From Terricaulis silvestris (GTDB lineage Bacteria; Pseudomonadota; Alphaproteobacteria; Caulobacterales; Aquidulcibacteraceae): a stretch of DNA of 64,000 bases. Position 1 is the first letter of the stretch. The number at the start of each line of letters is the position of its first letter. Where the stretch lies: contig NZ_CP047045.1 in assembly GCF_009792355.1 (NCBI RefSeq), forward strand, positions 2,878,501-2,942,500. Reading direction: 5' to 3'. The position numbers were made by a program, and so were the translations under genes. The notes beneath the pieces are model-generated. The model ran no database searches. It worked only from the letters and a program-made list of their open reading frames with translations, and was not told the DNA's origin. Shown piece by piece: positions 34,789 through 43,031 of the stretch.

Positions 34789-35522
34789 ACGATGGTCGCG
34801 CCGCCATCGACGCAGATGGTCTGTCCGGTCATGTAAGACGCCCGCGACGAGAGCAGGAACGCAGCGACTTCGCCGATTTCCTGCCATTCGCCTGGCCGCT
34901 GCATTGGCATCTTCAGCGCGCCCTTCTCGAAGGTTCGTCCTGGTTTTACGCCGATCAGGCCGGGGCTAATCACATTGATCCGAATGTTCTTCGCCGCGCT
35001 TTCAACAGCCGCCGTGCGCGTCAGCCCCAGAATGCCCGCCTTGACCGCGCTATAAGGAGCGATCGTCGCGACGCCGCGCAACGCGGAATTCGAACTGACA
35101 TTGACGATCGCGCCGCCCCCGACGCGCTCCATCTCAGGGATCTGATGCTTCATGCAAAGGAAGACGCTGAGCAGATCGATCTCATAGACACGCTGCCATT
35201 CCGCCACCGTGTGATCCACCAACGGTTTCAGCGGCGGGCCGACGCCCGCATTGTTGAACGCGCAATCGAGCCGGCCGTACGTTTTCAGCGCCGAGGCGAC
35301 GACCGCCGCCACATCGGCTTCCTTTGAAACGTCACAGCGCACGAAGATCGCCTCGCCGCCATGACCGCGCACCGCTTCCGCCGCCGCTTCGCCTTCGGCC
35401 TCGTTCACGTCAGCAAGCACCAGGCGCGCGCCTTCGCGGGCGAAGACATCGACGGCGCCGCGCCCAATGCCGGTCGCCGCACCGGTGATGATGGTGACGC
35501 GATCATGAAGCTCGCGCTCCAT
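34785..35522 (-). CDS. short-chain dehydrogenase/reductase
   Basis: A 245-residue canonical SDR: TGAATGIGRG at 13-22, NNAG at 90-93, Ser143/144, Tyr157/Lys161 (YSAVK) and TGQTICVDGGATIV. An Asp at the end of the second strand (LADVN) favours NAD over NADP. It is the second gene of a minus-strand pair, 12 bp after an MFS transporter gene, which suggests that its substrate is imported by that transporter. Confidence 0.9.
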   Translation of the reverse strand: MERELHDRVTIITGAATGIGRGAVDVFAREGARLVLADVNEAEGEAAAEAVRGHGGEAIFVRCDVSKEADVAAVVASALKTYGRLDCAFNNAGVGPPLKPLVDHTVAEWQRVYEIDLLSVFLCMKHQIPEMERVGGGAIVNVSSNSALRGVATIAPYSAVKAGILGLTRTAAVESAAKNIRINVISPGLIGVKPGRTFEKGALKMPMQRPGEWQEIGEVAAFLLSSRASYMTGQTICVDGGATIV

Positions 35523-35534
35523 TGCAAAATCTCC

Positions 35535-36764
35535 CTAACCTCGCACGCCGGGCTCGGCTGGATAGCGCCCCATGAACAAATAGCTTGCCGCGCCCAATCC
35601 GAACATGAGCGCCGCCCCCATGAGGGCATAGTCGTAATTGCCGACACGGTCGAAGACGGCGCCGAAAAACACGCTGGCCCCTGCCGTTGCCCAGATCATG
35701 ATGAAAACGGTCAAGCCATATATAGCGCTATAGGCCGTCATCCCGAAATAGCGCGCAATCATGTACGCCACGACATCGATCTCGGCGCCCTGCGCCAACC
35801 CGATCATCACAATGGCGATCATGATCGCGTTGAGCCCGGGGTCTGGTGTCAGCAAGAGCATGCATCCCGCGACCGGCGCCAGCGTATAGATGCAACCGAC
35901 CAACGGCGCCCAAACACGATCAACCAGAATGCCCGAAGTAAGCGTGCCAATGAGAACGGAGATCGCCAGTAGCGCAGCTAAGTTCGCCGCCAACTCCGGC
36001 GCCACGCCCTTTGACGTCAACAACGGCTGCATATGGCCCAAAAACGCGAGCACGGGCGCGTAGGTCAGCGCCGAGGCCGTGCACAAGATCAACACTCGGC
36101 GATCGCTCAACAACCGAAACCAGAGTTTCCAATCCAACAGCGGCGTATTCTGGGAATGCGGCGCGGGCGCATCCGGACGGCGATCACGCACCAGAAGCCA
36201 ACTGATCGGCAACGCTGCCAACGCGGCGATCGCCGCCATCAAATAAAAACCCGCGCGCCACCCGAACGCAGCGATGACATGGAACATCAGGATCGGTAGG
36301 ATCGCGCCGAACAGCGACAGACCGATGCGTGAGACGGCCAGCGCCGTGCCGCGCGAGGCGCCGAACCAGCTCGCCACCGCACGCGTATAAGCGATGCCGG
36401 TCGAGCCCATCCCGATCGTCACCAGCGCGAGGCAGAGAAGAAGGAACAGCGGATAGGAAGAGGTCGCGTTCGCCAACAGTACGTAGCAAAGCGCGAGCAG
36501 GCTAATGCAAACCGTCACCACCGGGCGCACGCCAAAATGATCGACAATGCGTCCATAGGCCGGCGCCATGAAGCAGACGAACAGGTTGATGTGGAAGGCG
36601 AACGATATCTGCGCGCGGGTCCAGCCAAACTCCGCCTGCAGCGGCGCCATGAATTGGCTCTGCGTGAACGAGAAGGCCGGATAGGCCAACGCCATGCCGA
36701 AGAAGGTTCCGACCACCACGCGCCAATGGTCGCGCCATTCCTGCTTCACGGACTGGGAAAGCAT
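35535..36764 (-). CDS. MFS transporter
   Basis: A 409-residue major facilitator with twelve predicted hydrophobic segments. FGMALAYPAFSFTQSQFMAPLQAEFGWTRAQISFAFHIN in TM1-2 and GRIVDHFGVRPVV in the loop 2-3 motif resemble the monocarboxylate/oxalate-formate-type MFS group, so an organic acid is a reasonable substrate. ATG at 36764 (MLSQSVKQEWRDHW) is preferred over an in-frame start 27 bp upstream, which would give a non-conserved extension. Divergent from a second MFS gene at 36977. Confidence 0.9.
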   Translation of the reverse strand: MLSQSVKQEWRDHWRVVVGTFFGMALAYPAFSFTQSQFMAPLQAEFGWTRAQISFAFHINLFVCFMAPAYGRIVDHFGVRPVVTVCISLLALCYVLLANATSSYPLFLLLCLALVTIGMGSTGIAYTRAVASWFGASRGTALAVSRIGLSLFGAILPILMFHVIAAFGWRAGFYLMAAIAALAALPISWLLVRDRRPDAPAPHSQNTPLLDWKLWFRLLSDRRVLILCTASALTYAPVLAFLGHMQPLLTSKGVAPELAANLAALLAISVLIGTLTSGILVDRVWAPLVGCIYTLAPVAGCMLLLTPDPGLNAIMIAIVMIGLAQGAEIDVVAYMIARYFGMTAYSAIYGLTVFIMIWATAGASVFFGAVFDRVGNYDYALMGAALMFGLGAASYLFMGRYPAEPGVRG

Positions 36765-36976
36765 TGACCCTCTAGTTATCGACCGCGCCAAGCGTTGAGC
36801 GGCCGCTAGTGTTCACACATTGCACCTTGGCGTCATGGCAGAGGCGCGACCGGTAGGCAGCCATCGCCCGTGCGATGAGCGTTGCGCGCACGCGCGAGCC
36901 CGACGAAGGCGAGGCATACTGACCTGCCTGCGCCTGTGAGGCGCCGACTATTTTGCAGTGCAGCAAGGAGCGCTTC

Positions 36977-38242
36977 GTGACTCAACCTTCAGAGGGCGGC
37001 GCATCTAACTATCGCTGGTACGTCCTCGCCATCCTGGTGAGCGTCTACATGATGCACCACCTCGACCGCGTGGTGTTTTCGCTGCTGCAGGAACCCATCA
37101 AGGCGGAGTTCAATCTATCCGACAGCCAGTTGGCGCTGGTATCGGGCACAGTGTTTGCGATTGCGTTCGGCGTCGCCGGACTGCCGCTTGGCTATCTGGC
37201 CGACCGCACGCGCCGCGTAACGCTTCTCTCCATCATCGTAGCGACATGGAGCAGCCTGACGGCGGTTGCGTCATTCGCCACGAATTTTGCGCATCTGCTG
37301 TTGCTGCGCGTCGTAATCGGGGCGGCGGAATCAGGCAGCACGCCGACCAATCTGTCGATCCTGAGCGATTACTTCAAGGACAAGCGCTCGACGGCGATCG
37401 GCATCTACCTGATGGGCTCGCAACTCGGCACATTAGTTGGCTTCGCGATCACCGGCGTCGTCGCCGTGCACTTTGGCTGGCGCGCAGCGTTGTTGGCCGC
37501 CGGCATTCCTGGCCTGTTCCTAGTCGCGCTGCTCTTGCTGACAGTGCGCGAGCCACCGCGTCAAAGCGATCACAAACCGGTTTCACTCCGCAAGGGGTTG
37601 GCCGAGATTGGCAGCAACGCACCCCTCGTCCATCTGATCGCTGCCACGACCATCGCCAACGTCGTGGCGCCTGGCATCTCCATGTGGCTGCCTTCGCTGT
37701 TGATGCGCGCGGGCGGGCAAGACATTGGCTGGACCGGCCTCGCCATCGCCTTCACCACAGCGCCGATCGGCATCGCCGGGACATTGTTGGCGGGCGCGGT
37801 CACTGAGCGGATCGGCGCCACCCAACCAGCACGCATGGCCCGACTCATGGCGTTGATGGCCTTTCTCTACATCCCCGCCATTCTCTTTGCCGTGAGCGGC
37901 GGGCCCTGGATCATGCTCGCGGGCTTCTGCGCTCATCTTTTTTTGCACATGTTCGTCAGCACGCCCGGATATGCGATGTGCATGAATATTTCCGCGCCAC
38001 ACCTGCGCGGCAGCACGACCGCCGTGTTGCAAGTGCTCTCGAACCTGATCGGCTTCGGCGTCGGCCCCATGGTGGGCGGCGTGCTCAGTGATTTGCTCAA
38101 ACCGCAATTTGGCGACGACTCGCTGCGATACGCCCTCGGCATCTATGTATTCCTGATCTTGTGGGCCGTTTATCACTTGCTTCGCGCCGCCAAGATTTTC
38201 TCCAGCGAGACGACTGCGCCACCGCAACCAGCGCCCGCCTAG
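36977..38242 (+). CDS. MFS transporter
   Basis: A 421-residue major facilitator. TM1 carries YMMHHLDRVVFSLLQEPIKAEFNLSDSQLALVSG, which is the anion:cation symporter-like pattern (acidic-Arg after TM1, then LQEPIK), and loop 2-3 reads GYLADRTRRVTL. The start is GTG at 36977, preceded by AAGGAG at 36965-36970 with 6 bp spacing; the open frame continues upstream but without a signal. Substrate probably an organic acid. It is followed after 48 bp by an IclR-family regulator that may control it. Confidence 0.92.
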   Translation: MTQPSEGGASNYRWYVLAILVSVYMMHHLDRVVFSLLQEPIKAEFNLSDSQLALVSGTVFAIAFGVAGLPLGYLADRTRRVTLLSIIVATWSSLTAVASFATNFAHLLLLRVVIGAAESGSTPTNLSILSDYFKDKRSTAIGIYLMGSQLGTLVGFAITGVVAVHFGWRAALLAAGIPGLFLVALLLLTVREPPRQSDHKPVSLRKGLAEIGSNAPLVHLIAATTIANVVAPGISMWLPSLLMRAGGQDIGWTGLAIAFTTAPIGIAGTLLAGAVTERIGATQPARMARLMALMAFLYIPAILFAVSGGPWIMLAGFCAHLFLHMFVSTPGYAMCMNISAPHLRGSTTAVLQVLSNLIGFGVGPMVGGVLSDLLKPQFGDDSLRYALGIYVFLILWAVYHLLRAAKIFSSETTAPPQPAPA

Positions 38243-38254
38243 GGGCGACCGTCC

Positions 38255-38280
38255 TTGCCGGGGAGCGTCCGTCCCGGTAA
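38255..38280. promoter_or_regulatory. inverted repeat before IclR gene
   Basis: TTGCCGGG and CCCGGTAA form an 8-bp inverted repeat with one mismatch around a 10-bp spacer, between the MFS stop (38242) and the IclR start (38291). It may be a weak terminator for the transporter gene or an autoregulatory site of the IclR protein. Confidence 0.35.
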
Positions 38281-38290
38281 GCGCTGAGTC

Positions 38291-39088
38291 ATGACCACAG
38301 TCGCGCCGCGTCCCGAGAAGGAAGAAGCTGGCGGCCCGCGCGCTATGTCGCGCGTGTTGCGTCTGATGAGCGTGCTAGCGCAGGCGCCAGAAGGCCTTTC
38401 ACTCACCGACCTCGCCGCTGCGCTCCACACAGCCAAGAGTACGCTGCTCGCAAGCCTCAAGCCGCTCGCTGCCGACGACTTCCTGGTTACGGAGGGCAAT
38501 CTCTATCGTCTCGGCCCGCGCGCGTTTCGGCTCGCCGCGGAGATCGGCTCCGCCTGGTCGTTGCCCCGAACCATCCGCGGCTATCTGCGTACGCTCGCCG
38601 ATCGCAGTGGCGAAAGCGCGGGCCTCGCGGTGCTTGACGCCGACATGCGCCGCTCCGTGTACGTCGATGTTATCGAGAGCCAGCGCCCGGTGCGCTATGC
38701 CCTCAAGATCGGGATGAGCGGGCCCCTCCACTCGACAGCCGCAGGCCGCGTGTTGCTGGCCTACCAGTCCGAAGCCTACCAAGCTGGGGCACTAAAGTCG
38801 GGCAAGCTCGCCGCAATCACATCGCGCACCACGACCGATCCCCAGAAACTCGTCCAGCAACTGGAGAAAGTGCGCCGCGACGGCTACTGGGTGAGCATCG
38901 GCGAGTCGATCGAGGACTCCGCGGCGATCGCCGCGCCCGTCTTCGGCCCCAACGGCGACATCCTGGCGGCGCTTTCGATCGGCGCGCCGTCTGATCGCAT
39001 GCAAGCCAATCTCGACATGATGCGCGAGATCATCCTGGAAGTCTCCGCGCACGCATCCGGCCGTGATCCAGAAGGTCAAAAACCGTAG
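38291..39088 (+). CDS. IclR family transcriptional regulator
   Basis: A 265-residue regulator. Winged HTH at about 15-80 (SRVLRLMSVLAQAPEGLSLTDLAAALHTAKSTLLASLKPL then the wing around LYRLGPRAF), followed by the IclR ligand-binding domain (SGLAVLDADMRRSVYVDVIESQ near 115, PLHSTAAGRVLLAYQ near 147, DGYWVSIGESIEDSAAIAAPVF near 197). IclR proteins respond to small aromatic or organic acids. Candidate sites of the GTTCG/CGAAC type lie upstream of the TonB receptor and the amidohydrolase. Its end overlaps the convergent DUF1214 gene by 13 bp. Confidence 0.9.
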   Translation: MTTVAPRPEKEEAGGPRAMSRVLRLMSVLAQAPEGLSLTDLAAALHTAKSTLLASLKPLAADDFLVTEGNLYRLGPRAFRLAAEIGSAWSLPRTIRGYLRTLADRSGESAGLAVLDADMRRSVYVDVIESQRPVRYALKIGMSGPLHSTAAGRVLLAYQSEAYQAGALKSGKLAAITSRTTTDPQKLVQQLEKVRRDGYWVSIGESIEDSAAIAAPVFGPNGDILAALSIGAPSDRMQANLDMMREIILEVSAHASGRDPEGQKP

Positions 39089-40446
39089 AGACCAGCGTGG
39101 AAGTCGCGACGGCGGCGCAGCTGGGCGGCTCGCTCCGCGGCAGTGACGCCACGCGACTCCGTCGGAAGGTACTGGCGTACATCGACGCGCTTCACCCTGC
39201 GGATTGTCGGCGTCTCGACGTGTTCCGCGCCGTACCAGCGCCACACCACACGCCCAAACACCGAGCCCATGGCGTCGAGCCAGTTGGACGTCCCAGGATC
39301 GCCAGAGCACAGCACGATGCGCACGCGCCCGTCTGCATCGGCGACCGCCGTGCGGTCATTCACATGGGTGGCGTGATGCACGAAGTCGCGCGTTTGATTC
39401 AAGATATCGCCGAGTTGGACGCTCCAATAACGCGATGGCGGCGGGGCGACCTCGAAGATGAGCGCCTCTTCCGGCTCGATCTCGTAGACCGCGATCTGGT
39501 AGGCCGCGAGCGGACTGGCGCCGTCCTTGGCATCCTTCTCATCGCGGCCGACGACGGTGTGGAACGCGTTGGTTCCACCCGCCTCCCTGAGCACAACTTC
39601 TTGCACCCGGGCGTAGGTCATGCGCGTGACGATGTATTTGACGATCTCTCCGCCAAGCGCGAGCCGACGCCCGAGTTCGCCCTCGCTTAGGATCATGGTG
39701 TCGGGGCGCAACCCGTCAGCGGCCTCGATGCGCAGCGGGGGTAGCGACTGGCCCTCGTAGACGAGGTGGCGCACTAGCAACCAATTGTTGCGACTCTCCG
39801 GGTCGAGCGGAATCCAGTTGCGCTCGCGTTGTGGCCCACCGACGAAAATCTCCAACTCGCCGTTGGCGTCATCTACGAAGCCGTCAATGTCCCAATTGCC
39901 GAGCGCGCGCGGGTTGGCATTGCCGACTCCGCTGAAGCTGTTGAAGGCTTGGAAATTCACCCAAGCGCAGTCGCCTCGACGGCCCACGATGCGGTAGATG
40001 CGCCGGCCGTCGAGAAACGCGGTGCGATAGACGAAGTCCGGATTGGGCAGGTTGTAGGAAAAGATCGAGGGATCGAAATACTCGTGCAGATAGAAGCGCG
40101 GATAGTCTTGCCGCGGTGCGACCGCGAGCAAGTACGCCTGCGCTTGAATCTGCGGCAGAATCGCCAGCGCCTCGGCGCGCGTCTGCGGATCGTGGTTGGT
40201 GAGCGGCGATGTGAGGATAAGTTCGCGCACCTCCTCGATCGCCGCATTGTAGCGGCGCCAGCCATCCGCTTCGCTGATCTCTCCATGCTCAAGTTCGGGC
40301 GCAGTGGCGCCGCTGCCGGGTGGCGCGTAGCGCCGCCAGGGCGGGAGTTCGTCAGCCATGCCCGCGCCCTCCGTGGCGCACGCAGCCGCAGCGCCGGCGG
40401 CGCCTTGCAGTGCTCCGCGTCTGGTGACGCAGATGGCTTTTGTCAT
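39076..40446 (-). CDS. DUF1214-like protein, copy B, Tat/lipoprotein signal
   Basis: A 456-residue paralogue of the 15720-16940 product, sharing APRQDYPRFYLHEYFDP (near 122), GNANPRALGNWDIDGFVDD (near 187), EIEPEEALIFE (near 338), RYWSVQLGD and GDPGTSNWLDAMG. It differs by an N-terminus with a twin arginine (VTRRGALQGAAGAAAAC, residues 7-23), which looks like a Tat signal ending in a lipobox cysteine, so this copy may be exported while copy A is cytoplasmic. It is the last gene of the operon amidohydrolase-sulfotransferase-DUF1214, 15 bp after the sulfotransferase, the same order as at 11915-14562. Confidence 0.75.
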   Translation of the reverse strand: MTKAICVTRRGALQGAAGAAAACATEGAGMADELPPWRRYAPPGSGATAPELEHGEISEADGWRRYNAAIEEVRELILTSPLTNHDPQTRAEALAILPQIQAQAYLLAVAPRQDYPRFYLHEYFDPSIFSYNLPNPDFVYRTAFLDGRRIYRIVGRRGDCAWVNFQAFNSFSGVGNANPRALGNWDIDGFVDDANGELEIFVGGPQRERNWIPLDPESRNNWLLVRHLVYEGQSLPPLRIEAADGLRPDTMILSEGELGRRLALGGEIVKYIVTRMTYARVQEVVLREAGGTNAFHTVVGRDEKDAKDGASPLAAYQIAVYEIEPEEALIFEVAPPPSRYWSVQLGDILNQTRDFVHHATHVNDRTAVADADGRVRIVLCSGDPGTSNWLDAMGSVFGRVVWRWYGAEHVETPTIRRVKRVDVRQYLPTESRGVTAAERAAQLRRRRDFHAGLYGF

Positions 40447-40461
40447 GCGCCGCTCCGTCTC

Positions 40462-41631
40462 TCATGCGCCGCTTCCCCGCTCGAGCACGACCTGGTTGTC
40501 AGCGATGTAGGGGGCGAAGGCACGGTCGATGTCTTCGAAGCTCAAGCCGAACTCCTCGAGCCCATATTTATGGCGCCCGAATTTGTGCCGCGGGTTATCA
40601 CTCATGTAGGCCAACAGCGGGGCCTCGTGCTCCGCGCCGAACGCTAGGCTCATCTCATCGTAGAGCTTCGCCAGGGTCCCGAGAGGATCGGCGTTGAGAT
40701 CAACGAACTGCACGTCGAAGAAGCGGCCTGGGCGTGCGAGCGCCTCTCTGATCTCGCGAAGGCGATTCATGATTTTGTGATAGCCGAAGCGCGACCTCGT
40801 CACGGCTTCGCGATCGACGTCGTCGCAGAAGAGACCGCGCATCTGGGTGACGATGCTGATGAGCGAGGCGATCGAACGCGCCGGATCGCGGTGCGCGAAG
40901 ACGACGATGGCGTCCGGATAGGCATCGAGCAGCTCGGGCAGATGGAACATGTGCTCCGGCGCTTTCAGCACCAGACGCCCTGGCGGGCCACGCCAGGCCA
41001 AAGTCTGCAACACCATGCGGTGTAAGCGATATGACGCGTGGAAATCCGTCGTCTCACGATAAGCTGTGTAGCGCGGCACGTTCGCTACCGCGCCGAGATA
41101 GCCACCGACGCCGGCGAGTTCGAGGATGGTGCTGCATTCCTCCATGCGCGCCGCGCCGTAGGCATGCTTGGCCATCGCTGACGCCGCCTTGAAGCCCTGG
41201 CGCGCGAGCATCGCCTCGATTTCGCCGATGCGTGGATCGCTTGTGTATGTCGCCGCCTGCGGCGGCGGAGAAGGACGCATCATCTCCCAGTACTGGACGC
41301 CACGATGCCCAGGCGCGGTCGCCAGCAGATTGTGCAGCAGCGTCGTGCCGCTGCGGCCATTCCCGGTCACGATGATCGGCCGTTCGATGCGGACATCGGC
41401 AATTTCAGGGAAACGCTTGTGGTCCTCCAGCAGCAAGAGACGTTGGCGCATCGTCTCGTAGAGACGCAGCGTAAGTTCAGCCCTACCCTTCGTGTTGAGG
41501 TGCGCTTCCTCGTTAAGCGAGCGCGCCAGGATGTCGATCCCGGTGAAAAAGTCCGGATCGCCCCAATCGGAGAGCCCCGTGCTTTCCTCGGCGGCTTGCT
41601 GCAGCGCCGTGCGATCGAGGCTGAGCGCCAT
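40462..41631 (-). CDS. PAPS-dependent sulfotransferase, copy 3
   Basis: A 389-residue paralogue of the other two sulfotransferases: TGLSDWGD at 18-25, PAPS 5' loop TGNGRSGTTLLHNLL at 89-103 (Asn-Gly replacing the usual Leu-Pro), RLVLKAPEHMFHLPEL near 225, and 3'-phosphate motif AHRDPARSIASLISI near 256. The ATG at 41631 gives the shared N-terminus; the frame runs further upstream without conservation. It follows an amidohydrolase by 11 bp and precedes a DUF1214 gene by 15 bp. Confidence 0.88.
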   Translation of the reverse strand: MALSLDRTALQQAAEESTGLSDWGDPDFFTGIDILARSLNEEAHLNTKGRAELTLRLYETMRQRLLLLEDHKRFPEIADVRIERPIIVTGNGRSGTTLLHNLLATAPGHRGVQYWEMMRPSPPPQAATYTSDPRIGEIEAMLARQGFKAASAMAKHAYGAARMEECSTILELAGVGGYLGAVANVPRYTAYRETTDFHASYRLHRMVLQTLAWRGPPGRLVLKAPEHMFHLPELLDAYPDAIVVFAHRDPARSIASLISIVTQMRGLFCDDVDREAVTRSRFGYHKIMNRLREIREALARPGRFFDVQFVDLNADPLGTLAKLYDEMSLAFGAEHEAPLLAYMSDNPRHKFGRHKYGLEEFGLSFEDIDRAFAPYIADNQVVLERGSGA

Positions 41632-41642
41632 GTTCGGCGCCG

Positions 41643-42872
41643 TTACGGAGTGAGACCCACGAAGCGCATGCCGTTTTCGTACATGATCTTGCGCGTATCC
41701 GACGGCTTCAGCGTCTTGCACGCCTCGTCTGCAAAGAGACGAGGCTCCTCCACGCCTTCAGAGTGCGGATAATCGGACCCCATCATGATCCAATCGGCCG
41801 ACCCGGTTTGGTTCACGAGCTGCTCGAGATTGTCCTCGGGATAGGCGACGACGCCCACGTGGCGCATGAAGATCTTGCTTGGCCGCTCCTTCAGCTGCCC
41901 GCCCGGCCAGAAGCCGTTTTTCGCCATGCCGCGGCTCTTATCCATCTTCACCAAAGTTGACGGCACCCACTCGGCGCCGTTCTCGGCCGAAAGAATCTTG
42001 ATGTTCGGGAAGCGCTCGAAGAAATTCCAGAAGATGAAGCTGGAGATCGTCTCGATCACCGGGCGCTCGCTATAGCCGTGCATCCACACGAACGCGCTCT
42101 GGCGCAGCCGCGATTTCTGCATCGGCTCGCCCCACACCGCCATGTGGTCCTTGAGATAGATCGCCTCGGAGACGTGGAAGACGACGCTGATTTTTGCTTC
42201 GTTGAGGATCGCCCAGTAGGGATCGTGATCGGGATGCGCCGGCGCCTTGCCGTTGAACGGCCCCATCGGCATCAGCACAAGCCGCGCGCCGTTCTCAACC
42301 GCCCATCGCGCCTGCTCACAGGCCTTGTTAACGTCAGCCAGCGTGATGACGGGGCATGAGAAAATCCGATCCGCGTAGTTCAGTCGCCACTGATCGAGCA
42401 TCCACTGATTGTAGGCGTGGAAGGTCGCGTGGGCGGCGGCCGGATCGTCAAAGTAGCTGATCGCGCTGACGAAGTTGCCGCAATAGAGAATGCTCGAGCG
42501 CACGTCCCACTTGTCGAGGTACTTCACGCGCTCTTCGGGGCCGGTCATCTCCGCAGTGATCGGCACGCGCATATCGACTTCGGCCTTGCCCTCCTTTTGT
42601 GCGCGCAACCACTCGTGCAGCTTGCCGGGCGGCGGAATCATGAAGTCTTCGGTCATGTAGTCGGCGCTGATCTCGACCTTGCGCGCGCCGACATAGAGCG
42701 CGAACTGACCGTCATCACCGTGCTTGTAGTGAAGGCCCCATTCCTTCTTGAACTTCTCGGGGAGGTAGCGCGTGAAGGCGTCCGGCGTTTCGTAGAGGTG
42801 AGTGTCGGCGTCGAAGATCGGCCCGTTGTAAAGGTGCTCGGCGTTTTGGGCGGCTTTGGTCGCGACGGCCAT
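41643..42872 (-). CDS. amidohydrolase family 2 (ACMSD-like) metal-dependent hydrolase
   Basis: A 409-residue TIM-barrel protein. The N-terminal metal motif is FDADTHLYETPDAF (D-x-H) near residue 20; further ligands are suggested by VFHVSEAIYL near 231, the WMHGYSERP segment near 263, and the terminal GSDYPHSEGVEEP near 374. Members include decarboxylases and C-C hydrolases acting on cyclic or aromatic acids; the reaction here is unknown. A second family member is at 57883. It is the promoter-proximal gene of an operon with sulfotransferase copy 3 and DUF1214 copy B; GGGAG lies about 6 bp before the ATG. Confidence 0.87.
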   Translation of the reverse strand: MAVATKAAQNAEHLYNGPIFDADTHLYETPDAFTRYLPEKFKKEWGLHYKHGDDGQFALYVGARKVEISADYMTEDFMIPPPGKLHEWLRAQKEGKAEVDMRVPITAEMTGPEERVKYLDKWDVRSSILYCGNFVSAISYFDDPAAAHATFHAYNQWMLDQWRLNYADRIFSCPVITLADVNKACEQARWAVENGARLVLMPMGPFNGKAPAHPDHDPYWAILNEAKISVVFHVSEAIYLKDHMAVWGEPMQKSRLRQSAFVWMHGYSERPVIETISSFIFWNFFERFPNIKILSAENGAEWVPSTLVKMDKSRGMAKNGFWPGGQLKERPSKIFMRHVGVVAYPEDNLEQLVNQTGSADWIMMGSDYPHSEGVEEPRLFADEACKTLKPSDTRKIMYENGMRFVGLTP

Positions 42873-42884
42873 AGTTCACTCCCG

Positions 42885-42901
42885 AGGCGGTGGGACCGCC
42901 T
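42885..42901. promoter_or_regulatory. 5'-leader hairpin
   Basis: AGGCGGT and ACCGCCT form a perfect 7-bp stem with a 3-nt loop, 12 bp upstream of the amidohydrolase start and just before its ribosome-binding site. On the plus strand it is followed by TTATT, but no plus-strand gene precedes it, so a leader role is more likely than termination. Confidence 0.4.
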
Positions 42902-42922
42902 TTATTCCATTTTTCGTACAAT

Positions 42923-42938
42923 GTTCGTTTTTTCGAAC
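42923..42938. promoter_or_regulatory. candidate operator GTTCG-TTTTTT-CGAAC
   Basis: A perfect 5-bp inverted repeat around six T residues, 51 bp upstream of the amidohydrolase-sulfotransferase-DUF1214 operon. It closely matches the element at 28668-28682 in front of the TonB receptor. Same orientation relative to the downstream gene in both cases. The half-sites equal those of PcaR-type IclR regulators. Confidence 0.55.
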
Positions 42939-43031
42939 CCCTGTCAAGGGTCTGGGTAAGCAAAGTACCCGCGCCGGCTAGCTCGGAAGCATGAGATGAC
43001 GCTCAAATCGCCCGGACGATGAGGCGCGCCA

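Noticed and set aside
33984-35327. 447-codon plus-strand frame crossing an SDR and the convergent SDR
   Set aside because: It is out of frame with the SDR at 34018 and antisense to that at 34785; rich in Arg/His/Gly with no recognisable fold.
42885-42901. Hairpin followed by TTATT as a plus-strand terminator
   Set aside because: There is no plus-strand gene upstream that would need it; treated instead as a 5'-leader hairpin of the amidohydrolase gene.
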